The notes beneath the pieces were generated by a model that saw only the letters and a program-made list of their open reading frames with translations, made no database searches and was not told the origin of the DNA. A stretch of DNA of 6,511 nt from Verrucomicrobiota bacterium (GTDB lineage Bacteria; Verrucomicrobiota; Verrucomicrobiia; Opitutales; Opitutaceae): assembly GCA_030832235.1 (NCBI GenBank), contig JAURJO010000295.1:1-6511 (forward strand). Reading direction: 5' to 3'. Positions 1 through 6,403 of the stretch are shown one piece after another; within the stretch, counting starts at the first letter, position 1, and each line of letters opens with the position of its first letter. The translations under genes were made by a program, and so were the position numbers.

Positions 1-1260
1 CAGCGCCTGGTACATCAGCGTCTTCCACTTCTGGTTGAGATCCCCGCCACCGGCGGGACGTAACTGGGTGAGGAAAAACGCCACGATGCGTTCCTTGGGG
101 TCGACAAGGTACTGCGGGTAATAGGCGCTGCCCCAGCCGTAGGCGCCGAGCGTGCCTATTTCGCCGGTGCGGCCCATGTCGGTGTTGACCCAGAACCCGA
201 GTCCAAATGCGCCGGTGTCGCCCGTGTATTTGTCGCCGGTGTGGCTCACGCGCATCAGCTCGACCGACTTCCGGCTAAGCACGCGCACGCCTTCGAGCTC
301 CCCGTCGTTGAGCAGCATCTGCAGGAAGCGCCCGTAATCCCGCGCCGTGGAAAGCAGCCCGGCGCCACCGGAGAAACACTTCCGCGGTCCGGACACGTAA
401 TGACCCTGGTCTCCCGGCACGAGTTTTCCGCCTTCGATGCCGTACACCTTGGCGAGGCGCCCTTCCTTTTCCGGAGGGAGGAAGAAGCAGGTGTCGGTCA
501 TCTTCAGCGGCCCGCAGATCCGTTCGGCGAAGAACCGGTCCAGCGACATTCCGGAAATCACCTCCACCAAACGTCCGAGCACGTCGGTGGAATAGCCGTA
601 CTGATACTTCTCTCCGGGATGCGCGTGAAGCGGGAGTTGCCCGAGACGGTCGATAACGGCCGCGAGCGTCTCATCCTTGTCCGCGAAATACCACCCATGC
701 AGCCCGGCGGCCTTGTACGAATCCACGGCGGGCCCGTCGCCGTATGTCAGACCGGCCGTATGCGTGAGGAGGTCGCGGATCTGGATCGGGCGCCGCGCCT
801 TTTCCGTCGTGAACTTCGTGCCGGCCGGCGCGCCCTTCGGCGCCGCCACGGCCACCACGGCGTTGCGGAACGACGGGATGTAACGCTCCACCGGGTCGTG
901 CAGCATGAAGCGGCCTTCTTCGTAGAGCATCATCACCGCCACGCTCGTCACCGCCTTGCTCATCGATGCGATGCGGAAGATCGCGTCGGCAGCCATGGGC
1001 TTGCGCGCCTCGATATCCATGCGCCCGTAGGTGCGAAAATGCGCCGGCTGCCCGTCGCGGGCGATATACATGATCGCGCCAGCGATCCGCTCCTGGTCGA
1101 CGCTCTGCTGCATGAGCGCATCCAGACGACCCAGTCGCGCCGGGTCGAAACCGAGCCGCGCGGCGTCGGCCGAGGGCGGCGCCGGCGGTTTCTGCGCCGC
1201 CAGCGGAGTGCAGACCAAACAAGCGAAACACAGGGCGGGGATGATGCGGGGTGGCGTCAT
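1..1260 (-). CDS. Exported beta-lactamase-fold serine hydrolase (class C / esterase EstB-like), 3' end beyond window
   Basis: The frame is open for 420 codons from an ATG at 1260 to the left edge. It ends in a typical family C-terminus (LVDPKER, then a hydrophobic strand and a short helix), so only a few codons are probably missing. Residues 1-22 form a signal peptide: a short n-region with one Arg, a hydrophobic core, then PLAAQ. The nucleophile motif is S99-M-S-K102 (SxxK). The second motif lies in YGYSTDVLG: Tyr221 aligns best with the catalytic Tyr of the YSxxxDVLG pattern of EstB-like enzymes, with Tyr223 as an alternative. The third motif is W376-G-S, where EstB-type enzymes usually have WGG and true beta-lactamases KTG. 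Known members include esterases, D-aminopeptidases and lactamases. The lack of KTG favours an esterase or amidase over antibiotic resistance. It is divergent from the cluster starting at 1364. The family is secure; the substrate is unknown. Confidence 0.93.
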   Translation of the reverse strand, partial: MTPPRIIPALCFACLVCTPLAAQKPPAPPSADAARLGFDPARLGRLDALMQQSVDQERIAGAIMYIARDGQPAHFRTYGRMDIEARKPMAADAIFRIASMSKAVTSVAVMMLYEEGRFMLHDPVERYIPSFRNAVVAVAAPKGAPAGTKFTTEKARRPIQIRDLLTHTAGLTYGDGPAVDSYKAAGLHGWYFADKDETLAAVIDRLGQLPLHAHPGEKYQYGYSTDVLGRLVEVISGMSLDRFFAERICGPLKMTDTCFFLPPEKEGRLAKVYGIEGGKLVPGDQGHYVSGPRKCFSGGAGLLSTARDYGRFLQMLLNDGELEGVRVLSRKSVELMRVSHTGDKYTGDTGAFGLGFWVNTDMGRTGEIGTLGAYGWGSAYYPQYLVDPKERIVAFFLTQLRPAGGGDLNQKWKTLMYQAL

Positions 1261-1363
1261 GCGGCGAGGCAACCGGTCCTTACGGGACTCGTCACGCGGG
1301 AAAACGCCCTGCGCTCGGAGGCGGTGCTTGCCGCGGCTGCTCCCGGCCACGCAAAGTCACCCG
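1261..1363. promoter_or_regulatory. Divergent intergenic region, presumed to carry two promoters
   Basis: These 103 bases separate the start of the minus-strand serine hydrolase from the start of the plus-strand cluster, so promoters for both directions should lie here or just inside the neighbouring genes. I see no convincing -35/-10 pair and no strong operator palindrome. The sequence before the 1364 start lacks a Shine-Dalgarno match. Before the 1260 start the nearest AGGA (minus strand) is about 17-20 bases away, which is too far to be a normal site. The call rests on gene arrangement only. Confidence 0.4.
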
Positions 1364-2404
1364 ATGCGCCGGACCTCGACGGCCCTGCTTTTCGCCCTCA
1401 CGGCGTTTTCCCACGCGCCGGCGGCGGCGCCTGCGAACCATTCCGCCGAGACGGCCGCCCGCTCGATTCTCCTCCGCATCGATCTCCACGTGCGCGCCCC
1501 CGTTGGCGAACCCGCCCCGGGACGCTCGGGCGCAAATCCCCTCTCCCGCTACGCCGCCGCCGTCACCGCGGATCCGATCCGGATCGAGAGCACCGCCGAG
1601 TTCGCCCGCCGCACCCTCGCCGGCTCCCCGACGGCACGCCTGACGCCCGAGGGAACCGCGGCGTTTCTCCGCCAGCAGGCTGCCATGATAACGGCCGACG
1701 CGAAAACCGTAGCTGGCGAACGCACCCCTGCGCGGCCGCAACACGACCTGCGTGTGATTGCGGAGCTCGGCCACTTCCACGCGCGGCGCCTGGAGGCGGC
1801 GATCCACTACAACCTCTTCCTGCGCGGCCTGCGGGTCGCCGAGCTCGTCGCGGCGACGTATGCGGAGAAAGACGCCGTGGAGCATTGGAAAAAACTCGTG
1901 AAAATCGCGGAGTCCGCCCCCGTCGAAACGCCATCCGGACCGGATCGAAGCCTCCGGATCGCCGCCGATTGGAGAGCCGAGCTGCTCCGGCTAGAGGCCA
2001 GCCTGCGTGACCTCGAGGAACAATGCTGTCCTCCCGACGCCGCCGTGTTGCAGGAAAGGGTCTGGCGTCCGAAATCCGCGGTGGAACTCGAGGCCCCCGT
2101 GGTCACCCCGGTGCCGCCGCAACTGCTCCCGGACGCGCCCATCCGTCTCCGCGCCTCAGTCGCCGCACCAGCCGGGATGCTGCGCGTCGCGGTCAGTGTC
2201 CGCGGGGCGACCGGCGGCTTTCATTCCTTCCCGATGGAGGCCGGCCCGGACGGCATTCACTCGGCGAGTGTCCCGTTGCCACTTTCGAACGGCGCGGATA
2301 GCCTCGAGTATTTCTTCGAGGCGATCGGCGCGAATGGCGCCGGATCCTCGCACCCTGCGGCCGATTCCGCCTCGCCCACGCTTCGGCTTGCCCTGCGTCG
2401 CTAG
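1364..2404 (+). CDS. Exported protein of unknown function: helical region plus C-terminal Ig-like domain
   Basis: This 346-aa protein is not a named family to me. I chose the ATG at 1364 because a clean signal peptide follows at once (MRRTSTALLFALTAF, cleavage near residues 20-24). The frame is open further upstream, but that part is Arg-rich and overlaps the divergent gene. Residues about 27-125 are mixed, with a helix around 95-118 (TPEGTAAFLRQQ). Residues about 127-222 look all-helical, including HARRLEAAIHYNLFLRGL at 139-156 and a charged amphipathic end (RLEASLRDLEEQ). Residues about 246-346 look like a beta-sandwich: alternating strands, then LEYFFEAIGANGAG, resembling the YyfEA-D-xxGN strand of Ig/fibronectin-like modules. 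From memory, this order resembles the C-terminal third of much larger verrucomicrobial and planctomycetal secreted proteins whose N-terminal part is enzymatic. No catalytic domain is present here. It is first in the cluster, 33 bases before the peptidase. A carbohydrate-binding or accessory role is only a guess. Confidence 0.82.
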   Translation: MRRTSTALLFALTAFSHAPAAAPANHSAETAARSILLRIDLHVRAPVGEPAPGRSGANPLSRYAAAVTADPIRIESTAEFARRTLAGSPTARLTPEGTAAFLRQQAAMITADAKTVAGERTPARPQHDLRVIAELGHFHARRLEAAIHYNLFLRGLRVAELVAATYAEKDAVEHWKKLVKIAESAPVETPSGPDRSLRIAADWRAELLRLEASLRDLEEQCCPPDAAVLQERVWRPKSAVELEAPVVTPVPPQLLPDAPIRLRASVAAPAGMLRVAVSVRGATGGFHSFPMEAGPDGIHSASVPLPLSNGADSLEYFFEAIGANGAGSSHPAADSASPTLRLALRR

Positions 2405-2437
2405 CACGCTCCGTCTCCCGACTTCTCTCCCCACCGC

Positions 2438-4228
2438 ATGAAGCACTACCGATTTGGCATCGCGCTCGCGCTCGCCGCCGGGGCGCATGCCGCCGCTCCG
2501 GCGGATTTTCGCCACGGCCAGCCCGCGCAGAGCGAGCGTCCCGCGACTGACTACGTGCCGGCGCTCGCGCAGCTCGTGCGTCCCGGCGCGGGGAATCTCC
2601 GCGAGGTCGTCGAGCACTTCACCCAGGACCGCGACGCCCTCCTGCGTTTTTACTCGGTGCCCGGGTCCGAGCTCACCCTGCGACGGCTAGGGGAGTTTCA
2701 ACGCGCCTGGCTCAACGCTCTCGACGCCTTGCCTTATGACTCCCTCGCCGCCGGCGCCCGCCTCGACTGGCATCTGCTGCGGCAGCATGTGACGCACCAG
2801 ACGGCGCTCAATGACCGAGCCGATGGGCGTAACCGCGAGATGGCGGACCTGGTTCCGTTCGCCGCCACCGTGGCCGCGCTGCAGGAGACTCGCCGCACCC
2901 TTCGCCCCATCGACCACGCGGCGGCGGCCGGGGAGCTCGCGCGTCTCGCCGCCCAGGTGAAGGAGTTGCGCGCAAAGCTCGAACCCGCCGGCACGAACCG
3001 GCCGCCGCGGTCGGTGGTGCTCCGCGCGGCGCAGCGCACGACGGACCTGGTCGCGTCGCTGCGGAATTGGTTCGACCACTACCACACGTACGACCCGCAG
3101 TTCGGCTGGTGGATGCGCGAGCCGCAAAAGACGGCCGTCGCGGCCCTCGAGGCGTACGCGAAATTTCTCCGGGAAAAAGTGCTCGGCCAGAAGGAGGGCG
3201 ACGACGAGCCGATCGTCGGCGATCCGATCGGCGCGGAAGGACTCCGCGCGGATCTGACGAACGAGATGATCCCCTACACACCCGAGGAGCTGATCGCGGC
3301 GGCGGAGCGGGAGTTCGCCTGGTGCGAGGCGGAATGGCGCAAGGTCGCGCGCGATCTCGGGCTGGGCGACGACTGGAAGGCCGCGCTGGAGCGCATCAAG
3401 CGCGACCATGTGGCGCCGGGCGAGCAGCCCGCGCTGATCGCCGAGCAGGCCTACGAGGCGATCGCGTTCGTGACCCAACGCGACCTCGTCACGGTTGCCC
3501 CGCACGCGATCGACACCTTCCGGATGTCCATGATGACGCCCGAGCGGCAGAAGATCGCCCCGTTCTTTCTCGGCGGGGAGACGATCCAGGTCTCGTTCCC
3601 CACGGACACGATGGACCACGCCGGCAAGCTCGACAGCCTGCGCGCCAACAACCGCCACTTCTGCCGGGCAACGGTTCACCATGAACTGATCCCCGGGCAT
3701 CACCTGCAGGGCTGGCACCTCAGCCGCTTCCAGCCGCACCGGCAGCTGTTCTCCACGCCGTTCTGGATCGAAGGCTGGGCGCTTTGGTGGGAGTTCCAGC
3801 TCTGGGATATCGGTTTCCCGCGAACTCCGGAGGAGCGCGGCGGAATGCTTTTCTGGCGCAGCCACCGCTGCGCGCGGATCCTATTCTCGCTCAATTTCCA
3901 CCTCGGTCGCTGGACGCCGGAACAGTGCATCGACTTTCTCGTCGAGCGAGTCGGACATGACCGCCACACCGCGACCGGCGAGGTGCGCCGCTCGTTCAAC
4001 GGCAGCTATTCCCCGCTCTATCAGGTCGCCTACATGATGGGGGCGATCCAACTCCGGGCACTGCACACCGAACTCGTGAAGTCCGGCCGAATGGGCACGA
4101 AGGAATTTCACGATCGCATCCTACGCGGCGGTCCGATCCCGATCGAACTCGTTCGGGCGAATCTCACGAATGAAGCCCTGCCCAAGAATCACCGCGCCTC
4201 CTGGCGGTTCCTCGACGTCAAACCCTGA
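2438..4228 (+). CDS. Exported DUF885-family zinc metallopeptidase
   Basis: At 596 aa this has the usual full length for DUF885 (PF05960). Residues 1-19 form a signal peptide (RFGIALALAAGAHA, cleavage near AHA/AA). The first half is helical, as in the family. The metal site is visible as H415-E416-LIPG-H421-H422-LQ, the HExxPGHHxQ signature, followed by E445-GWALWWE, whose Glu is the expected further zinc ligand. The C-terminal block also fits the family: YQVAYMMGAIQLRAL, then FHDRILRGGPIPIELV near residues 553-575. Family members are predicted zinc peptidases related in architecture to M3/M32 gluzincins; few have been tested biochemically. The protein should act in the periplasm or outside the cell. 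The 33-base leader is pyrimidine-rich and lacks a Shine-Dalgarno match. The next gene starts 12 bases after this stop, so co-transcription with the sulfatase is likely. Family assignment is firm; substrate is unknown. Confidence 0.93.
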   Translation: MKHYRFGIALALAAGAHAAAPADFRHGQPAQSERPATDYVPALAQLVRPGAGNLREVVEHFTQDRDALLRFYSVPGSELTLRRLGEFQRAWLNALDALPYDSLAAGARLDWHLLRQHVTHQTALNDRADGRNREMADLVPFAATVAALQETRRTLRPIDHAAAAGELARLAAQVKELRAKLEPAGTNRPPRSVVLRAAQRTTDLVASLRNWFDHYHTYDPQFGWWMREPQKTAVAALEAYAKFLREKVLGQKEGDDEPIVGDPIGAEGLRADLTNEMIPYTPEELIAAAEREFAWCEAEWRKVARDLGLGDDWKAALERIKRDHVAPGEQPALIAEQAYEAIAFVTQRDLVTVAPHAIDTFRMSMMTPERQKIAPFFLGGETIQVSFPTDTMDHAGKLDSLRANNRHFCRATVHHELIPGHHLQGWHLSRFQPHRQLFSTPFWIEGWALWWEFQLWDIGFPRTPEERGGMLFWRSHRCARILFSLNFHLGRWTPEQCIDFLVERVGHDRHTATGEVRRSFNGSYSPLYQVAYMMGAIQLRALHTELVKSGRMGTKEFHDRILRGGPIPIELVRANLTNEALPKNHRASWRFLDVKP

Positions 4229-4240
4229 CCACTCGCGCCG

Positions 4241-5755
4241 ATGAAACACCTTCTCCTGTTCTCTCTTATCGGCGCCCTCGCGTCGACCGTGATTGCCAAC
4301 GCCAGCGCCGCGGAAACTCCCCGCCCCAACGTCCTCCTCATCCTCGTCGATGACCTCAAGCCCGCCACCGGGTCCTACGGCGATAAGCTCGCCAAGACAC
4401 CCAACCTCGACCGGCTCGCCGCGCGCGGACTGCAATTCGACCTCGCGTACTGCAACCAGGCCGTCTGCGCGCCCTCGCGGTTGAACCTCCTGATCGGCAG
4501 CCGCTCCACCTCGACCGGCCTCTATGCGCTCGGAAACAACCTCCGCGACTTCATCCCCGGCGCCGTCACGCTGCCGCAGCACTTCGAACGCCACGGCTAC
4601 CGCGCGGAGTCGCTCGGAAAGGTGTTCCACATCGGGCACGGCAACCGCGGCGACCCGACGTCGTTCTCGGTGCCGCACTTCACGGACAAGGTCATTGAGT
4701 ACGCGCTACCCGCGGCACCCGGCACGCGCCTGACTCGCGAGGAAGCCTACTTCGAGAATGCCGAAACCGGCGTGCCCATCCGGGACCTTCCCCGCGGGGC
4801 CGCCTGGGAAAGCCCCGACGTTCCCGACGACCGTTACGCCGACGGCCGCGTGGCGGAGGAAACCATTCGCCGCCTCCGCGCCGCCAAGAATCGCGCGCAA
4901 CCCTTCCTGATCGCGGCGGGCTTCGTGCGTCCGCATCTCCCGTTTTCCGCGCCGAAAAAATACTGGGACCTGCATGACCGCGCGGCGTTTCCCCTCGCCG
5001 CCCACACCACGGTACCGGCGGGGGCACCGCCCTACGCGCCCAAACCTCCGCTCGGGGAACTGAACAACTACACCCCCCTGCCCGAGCGCCCGCCCGTGGA
5101 CGAGGACACGCAGCGCAGCCTCATCCACGGGTACTATGCGAGCACGAGCTACGTTGACGCGCAGATCGGGCGCGTGCTCGACGCGCTGCGGGAGCTGCGG
5201 CTGGAGGAAAACACCATCGTCGTGCTCTGGGGCGACCACGGTTTCAGCCTCGGCACCCACGGACTCTGGACAAAGCACACCAACTACGAGGAGGCCAACC
5301 GCATCCCGCTGATCCTCGCCGGTCCCGGCGTCACGCGCGGCGCCCGCACTCGCACGCCGGCCGAAACCGTCGACATCTTTCCCACCCTCGCCGAGCTCGC
5401 CGGCCTTCCGCGACCCGCGGGACCGCAACCGATCGACGGCACAAGCCTGGCCGCCGTCGCGCGCGATCCGGCCGCGAAGGTGAAGGACCACGTTTACCAC
5501 GCGTTCCCGCGCACGCGTCAGGGTCGCGAGGTCATCGGCCGCGCGATCCGAACCGAGCGCTACCGGTTGGTCGAGTGGAAGACTCCCGGGGATGATCCCA
5601 GCTCCGCCGAATTCGAACTTTACGACTACGAGGCTGATCCGCTCGAAAGCGAGAATCGGGCCACGAAGGAGCCGCAGTCGCTCGCGCGCCTGCGTGAGAT
5701 CCTTGCGCGCCATCCGGAGGCGAAACCGTCGGTGCGGGCCGCGGGACGGAAGTAA
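4241..5755 (+). CDS. Exported iduronate-2-sulfatase-like sulfatase (S1 family, Cys-type formylglycine)
   Basis: This 504-aa arylsulfatase-fold enzyme should hydrolyse sulfate esters on a sugar or glycan. Residues 1-24 form a signal peptide ending in ASA-A. Calcium ligands start with D37-D38 in LILVDDLKP. The formylglycine motif is C76-A-P-S-R80, so activation needs a formylglycine-generating enzyme or anaerobic maturase, neither of which is in this window. Further active-site residues match human iduronate-2-sulfatase in order and spacing: GK127-VF-H130, RPH232-LPF, D332-H333-G in WGDHGFSLG, and K345 in HGLWTKHTN. The stretch YYASTSYVDAQIGRVLDAL is also characteristic of this subgroup, probably SulfAtlas S1_7. 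I see no truncation or missing key residue. The start lies 12 bases after the peptidase stop, and the stop is 6 bases from the stop of the convergent minus-strand gene. The exact substrate cannot be read from sequence; iduronate itself is not assured, because the bacterial subgroup is broad. Confidence 0.95.
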   Translation: MKHLLLFSLIGALASTVIANASAAETPRPNVLLILVDDLKPATGSYGDKLAKTPNLDRLAARGLQFDLAYCNQAVCAPSRLNLLIGSRSTSTGLYALGNNLRDFIPGAVTLPQHFERHGYRAESLGKVFHIGHGNRGDPTSFSVPHFTDKVIEYALPAAPGTRLTREEAYFENAETGVPIRDLPRGAAWESPDVPDDRYADGRVAEETIRRLRAAKNRAQPFLIAAGFVRPHLPFSAPKKYWDLHDRAAFPLAAHTTVPAGAPPYAPKPPLGELNNYTPLPERPPVDEDTQRSLIHGYYASTSYVDAQIGRVLDALRELRLEENTIVVLWGDHGFSLGTHGLWTKHTNYEEANRIPLILAGPGVTRGARTRTPAETVDIFPTLAELAGLPRPAGPQPIDGTSLAAVARDPAAKVKDHVYHAFPRTRQGREVIGRAIRTERYRLVEWKTPGDDPSSAEFELYDYEADPLESENRATKEPQSLARLREILARHPEAKPSVRAAGRK

Positions 5756-5761
5756 CGGTGC

Positions 5762-6232
5762 TCAACGCGCGGCGAGCCGGCGCTCCGCGTGGAGCGCCGC
5801 CGCGAGGTTGGCGGCCCGCTCGGCGTAGCGATGAGCGGTGGGCGGAGCGCGGCCCGTGATCACGGCGTGCAGACCACTGTTCCACGCCAGCGCCACCTGG
5901 TAAGCCGACGCCGGCAACCCCGCCCGTTCGAGGCCGCGCCGGAGCCAATCGTAGTGCCGCTCCGCGACGACGTCGGAACAGGCGCGCTCGATCGCCCGGG
6001 CGAAGGGCAGCGCGGTGTGCATCCGCCACGTCTCCGCGCGGAACTGGTACGCGCCCAGTTCGCCGCGGGGCCCGGGTCGCGCGACATTGCGCGGGTTTTC
6101 GATTTGATGGATCGCCTCCAGGACGGCCGCTCGCTCCGAGGCGGAGGCGGCGGCACACCCGAGGCCCAGCACCAGGCAGATCGCGCCCCAATGGCGCACG
6201 ACGGACGTCGCTGACCAAGGCTGTGGATTCAC
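5762..6232 (-). CDS. Small exported lysozyme/lytic-transglycosylase-like protein
   Basis: This 156-aa protein starts at GTG 6232, directly after an in-frame TAA upstream. A GTG at 6199 would give a shorter n-region (VRHW, then the hydrophobic core) and is an equally good signal-peptide start. The hydrophobic segment is about residues 15-31, with likely cleavage after ASA at 31. Cys26 follows GLG, but the lipobox is poor because position -3 is Gly. The mature part shows a reduced SLT/lysozyme pattern: an early Glu (E45 in IHQIENP) as candidate general acid, then GELGAYQF and a Trp at 69, then VALAWNSG at 113-120, like the A-YNxG block of transglycosylases, and a terminal RYAER helix. The likely role is peptidoglycan or glycan cleavage in the envelope. 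It is convergent with the sulfatase, so it is not part of that operon. Fold similarity is by eye; activity is inferred. Confidence 0.82.
   Translation of the reverse strand: MNPQPWSATSVVRHWGAICLVLGLGCAAASASERAAVLEAIHQIENPRNVARPGPRGELGAYQFRAETWRMHTALPFARAIERACSDVVAERHYDWLRRGLERAGLPASAYQVALAWNSGLHAVITGRAPPTAHRYAERAANLAAALHAERRLAAR
5778..5799. terminator. Strong hairpin at the convergent gene junction, possible bidirectional terminator
   Basis: A perfect 9-bp GC-rich inverted repeat (CGGCGCTCC / GGAGCGCCG) with a GCGT loop starts 23 bases after the sulfatase stop, inside the last codons of the convergent minus-strand gene. Position and stability fit a transcript end for the plus-strand cluster. 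No T-tract follows on either strand, so it is not a canonical intrinsic terminator. It may instead be a 3'-end stabiliser or chance in GC-rich coding sequence. Confidence 0.35.
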
Positions 6233-6245
6233 GCCGGGTTAAGAC

Positions 6246-6263
6246 CCCGCGGGTTCCCGCGGG
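6246..6263. repeat. Tandem pair of the 8-bp palindrome CCCGCGGG, separated by TT
   Basis: Two identical self-complementary 8-mers sit at 6246-6253 and 6256-6263, with centres exactly 10 bases apart, about one helical turn. The pair lies 14 bases upstream of the GTG at 6232, in the leader of the minus-strand gene. It could be a double operator site, or it could fold into a 7-bp stem with a GTTC loop in the leader RNA. Part of it also matches a second copy in inverted orientation at 6295-6303. Confidence 0.6.
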
Positions 6264-6303
6264 ATTCATCGGCGCGGATCTTTTTGCAAAAAAACGCGGG
6301 AAC
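6253..6303. repeat. 9-bp inverted repeat around an A/T-rich palindrome
   Basis: GTTCCCGCG at 6253-6261 is perfectly inverted as CGCGGGAAC at 6295-6303, with 33 bases between the arms. Inside lies TTTTTGCAAAAA at 6281-6292, a perfect 12-bp palindrome extended by two further A residues. This is the most A/T-rich patch I see in the window and the best candidate for control of the divergent genes at 6232 and 6404. The role is inferred; the symmetry is directly visible. Confidence 0.5.
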
Positions 6304-6403
6304 AAACCGCACGGAACGCGACGGAGCACCAATCCGGATACTCGTCGCGGCCGATTTTCGCGTTGCCCCGCCGGCGCGGCCCCTCGCACTGCGAACGCTC
6401 CAC

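Noticed and set aside
1031..1363. A longer N-terminus for the 1364 gene, starting at 1031 or 1259
   Set aside because: It would overlap the divergent gene and bury a good signal peptide behind an Arg-rich stretch; ATG 1364 gives a normal exported protein.
241..2010. A 589-codon open plus-strand frame running through the serine hydrolase and into the 1364 gene
   Set aside because: It is antisense to the serine hydrolase with its clear SxxK motif, then out of frame with the 1364 gene. The predicted peptide is rich in Arg and His with no domain pattern, as expected for a high-GC shadow frame.
2687..3865. A 392-codon minus-strand frame opposite the DUF885 peptidase
   Set aside because: It is the complement of well-supported coding sequence, Arg/Leu-rich, with no signal peptide or motif; typical antisense openness in GC-rich DNA.
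4706..5713. A 335-codon minus-strand frame opposite the sulfatase
   Set aside because: The plus strand carries the complete set of sulfatase active-site residues; the antisense peptide shows no recognisable motif.
6146..6157. A lipoprotein signal in the small lysozyme-like protein (Cys26)
   Set aside because: The residues before Cys are G-L-G, lacking the usual Leu/Val/Ile at -3; ordinary cleavage after ASA fits better.
6281..6310. An intrinsic terminator on the minus strand (GC stem followed by T7)
   Set aside because: The T-run is real, but the stem before it is only about 4 bp with a 7-base loop, and no minus-strand gene is visible entering from the right edge.
5532..6389. A 285-codon minus-strand frame covering the 5762-6232 gene in another phase
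   Set aside because: It overlaps both the sulfatase end and the small lysozyme-like gene. The latter has a signal peptide and ordered motifs, while this frame is Arg/Pro/Ala-rich without structure.
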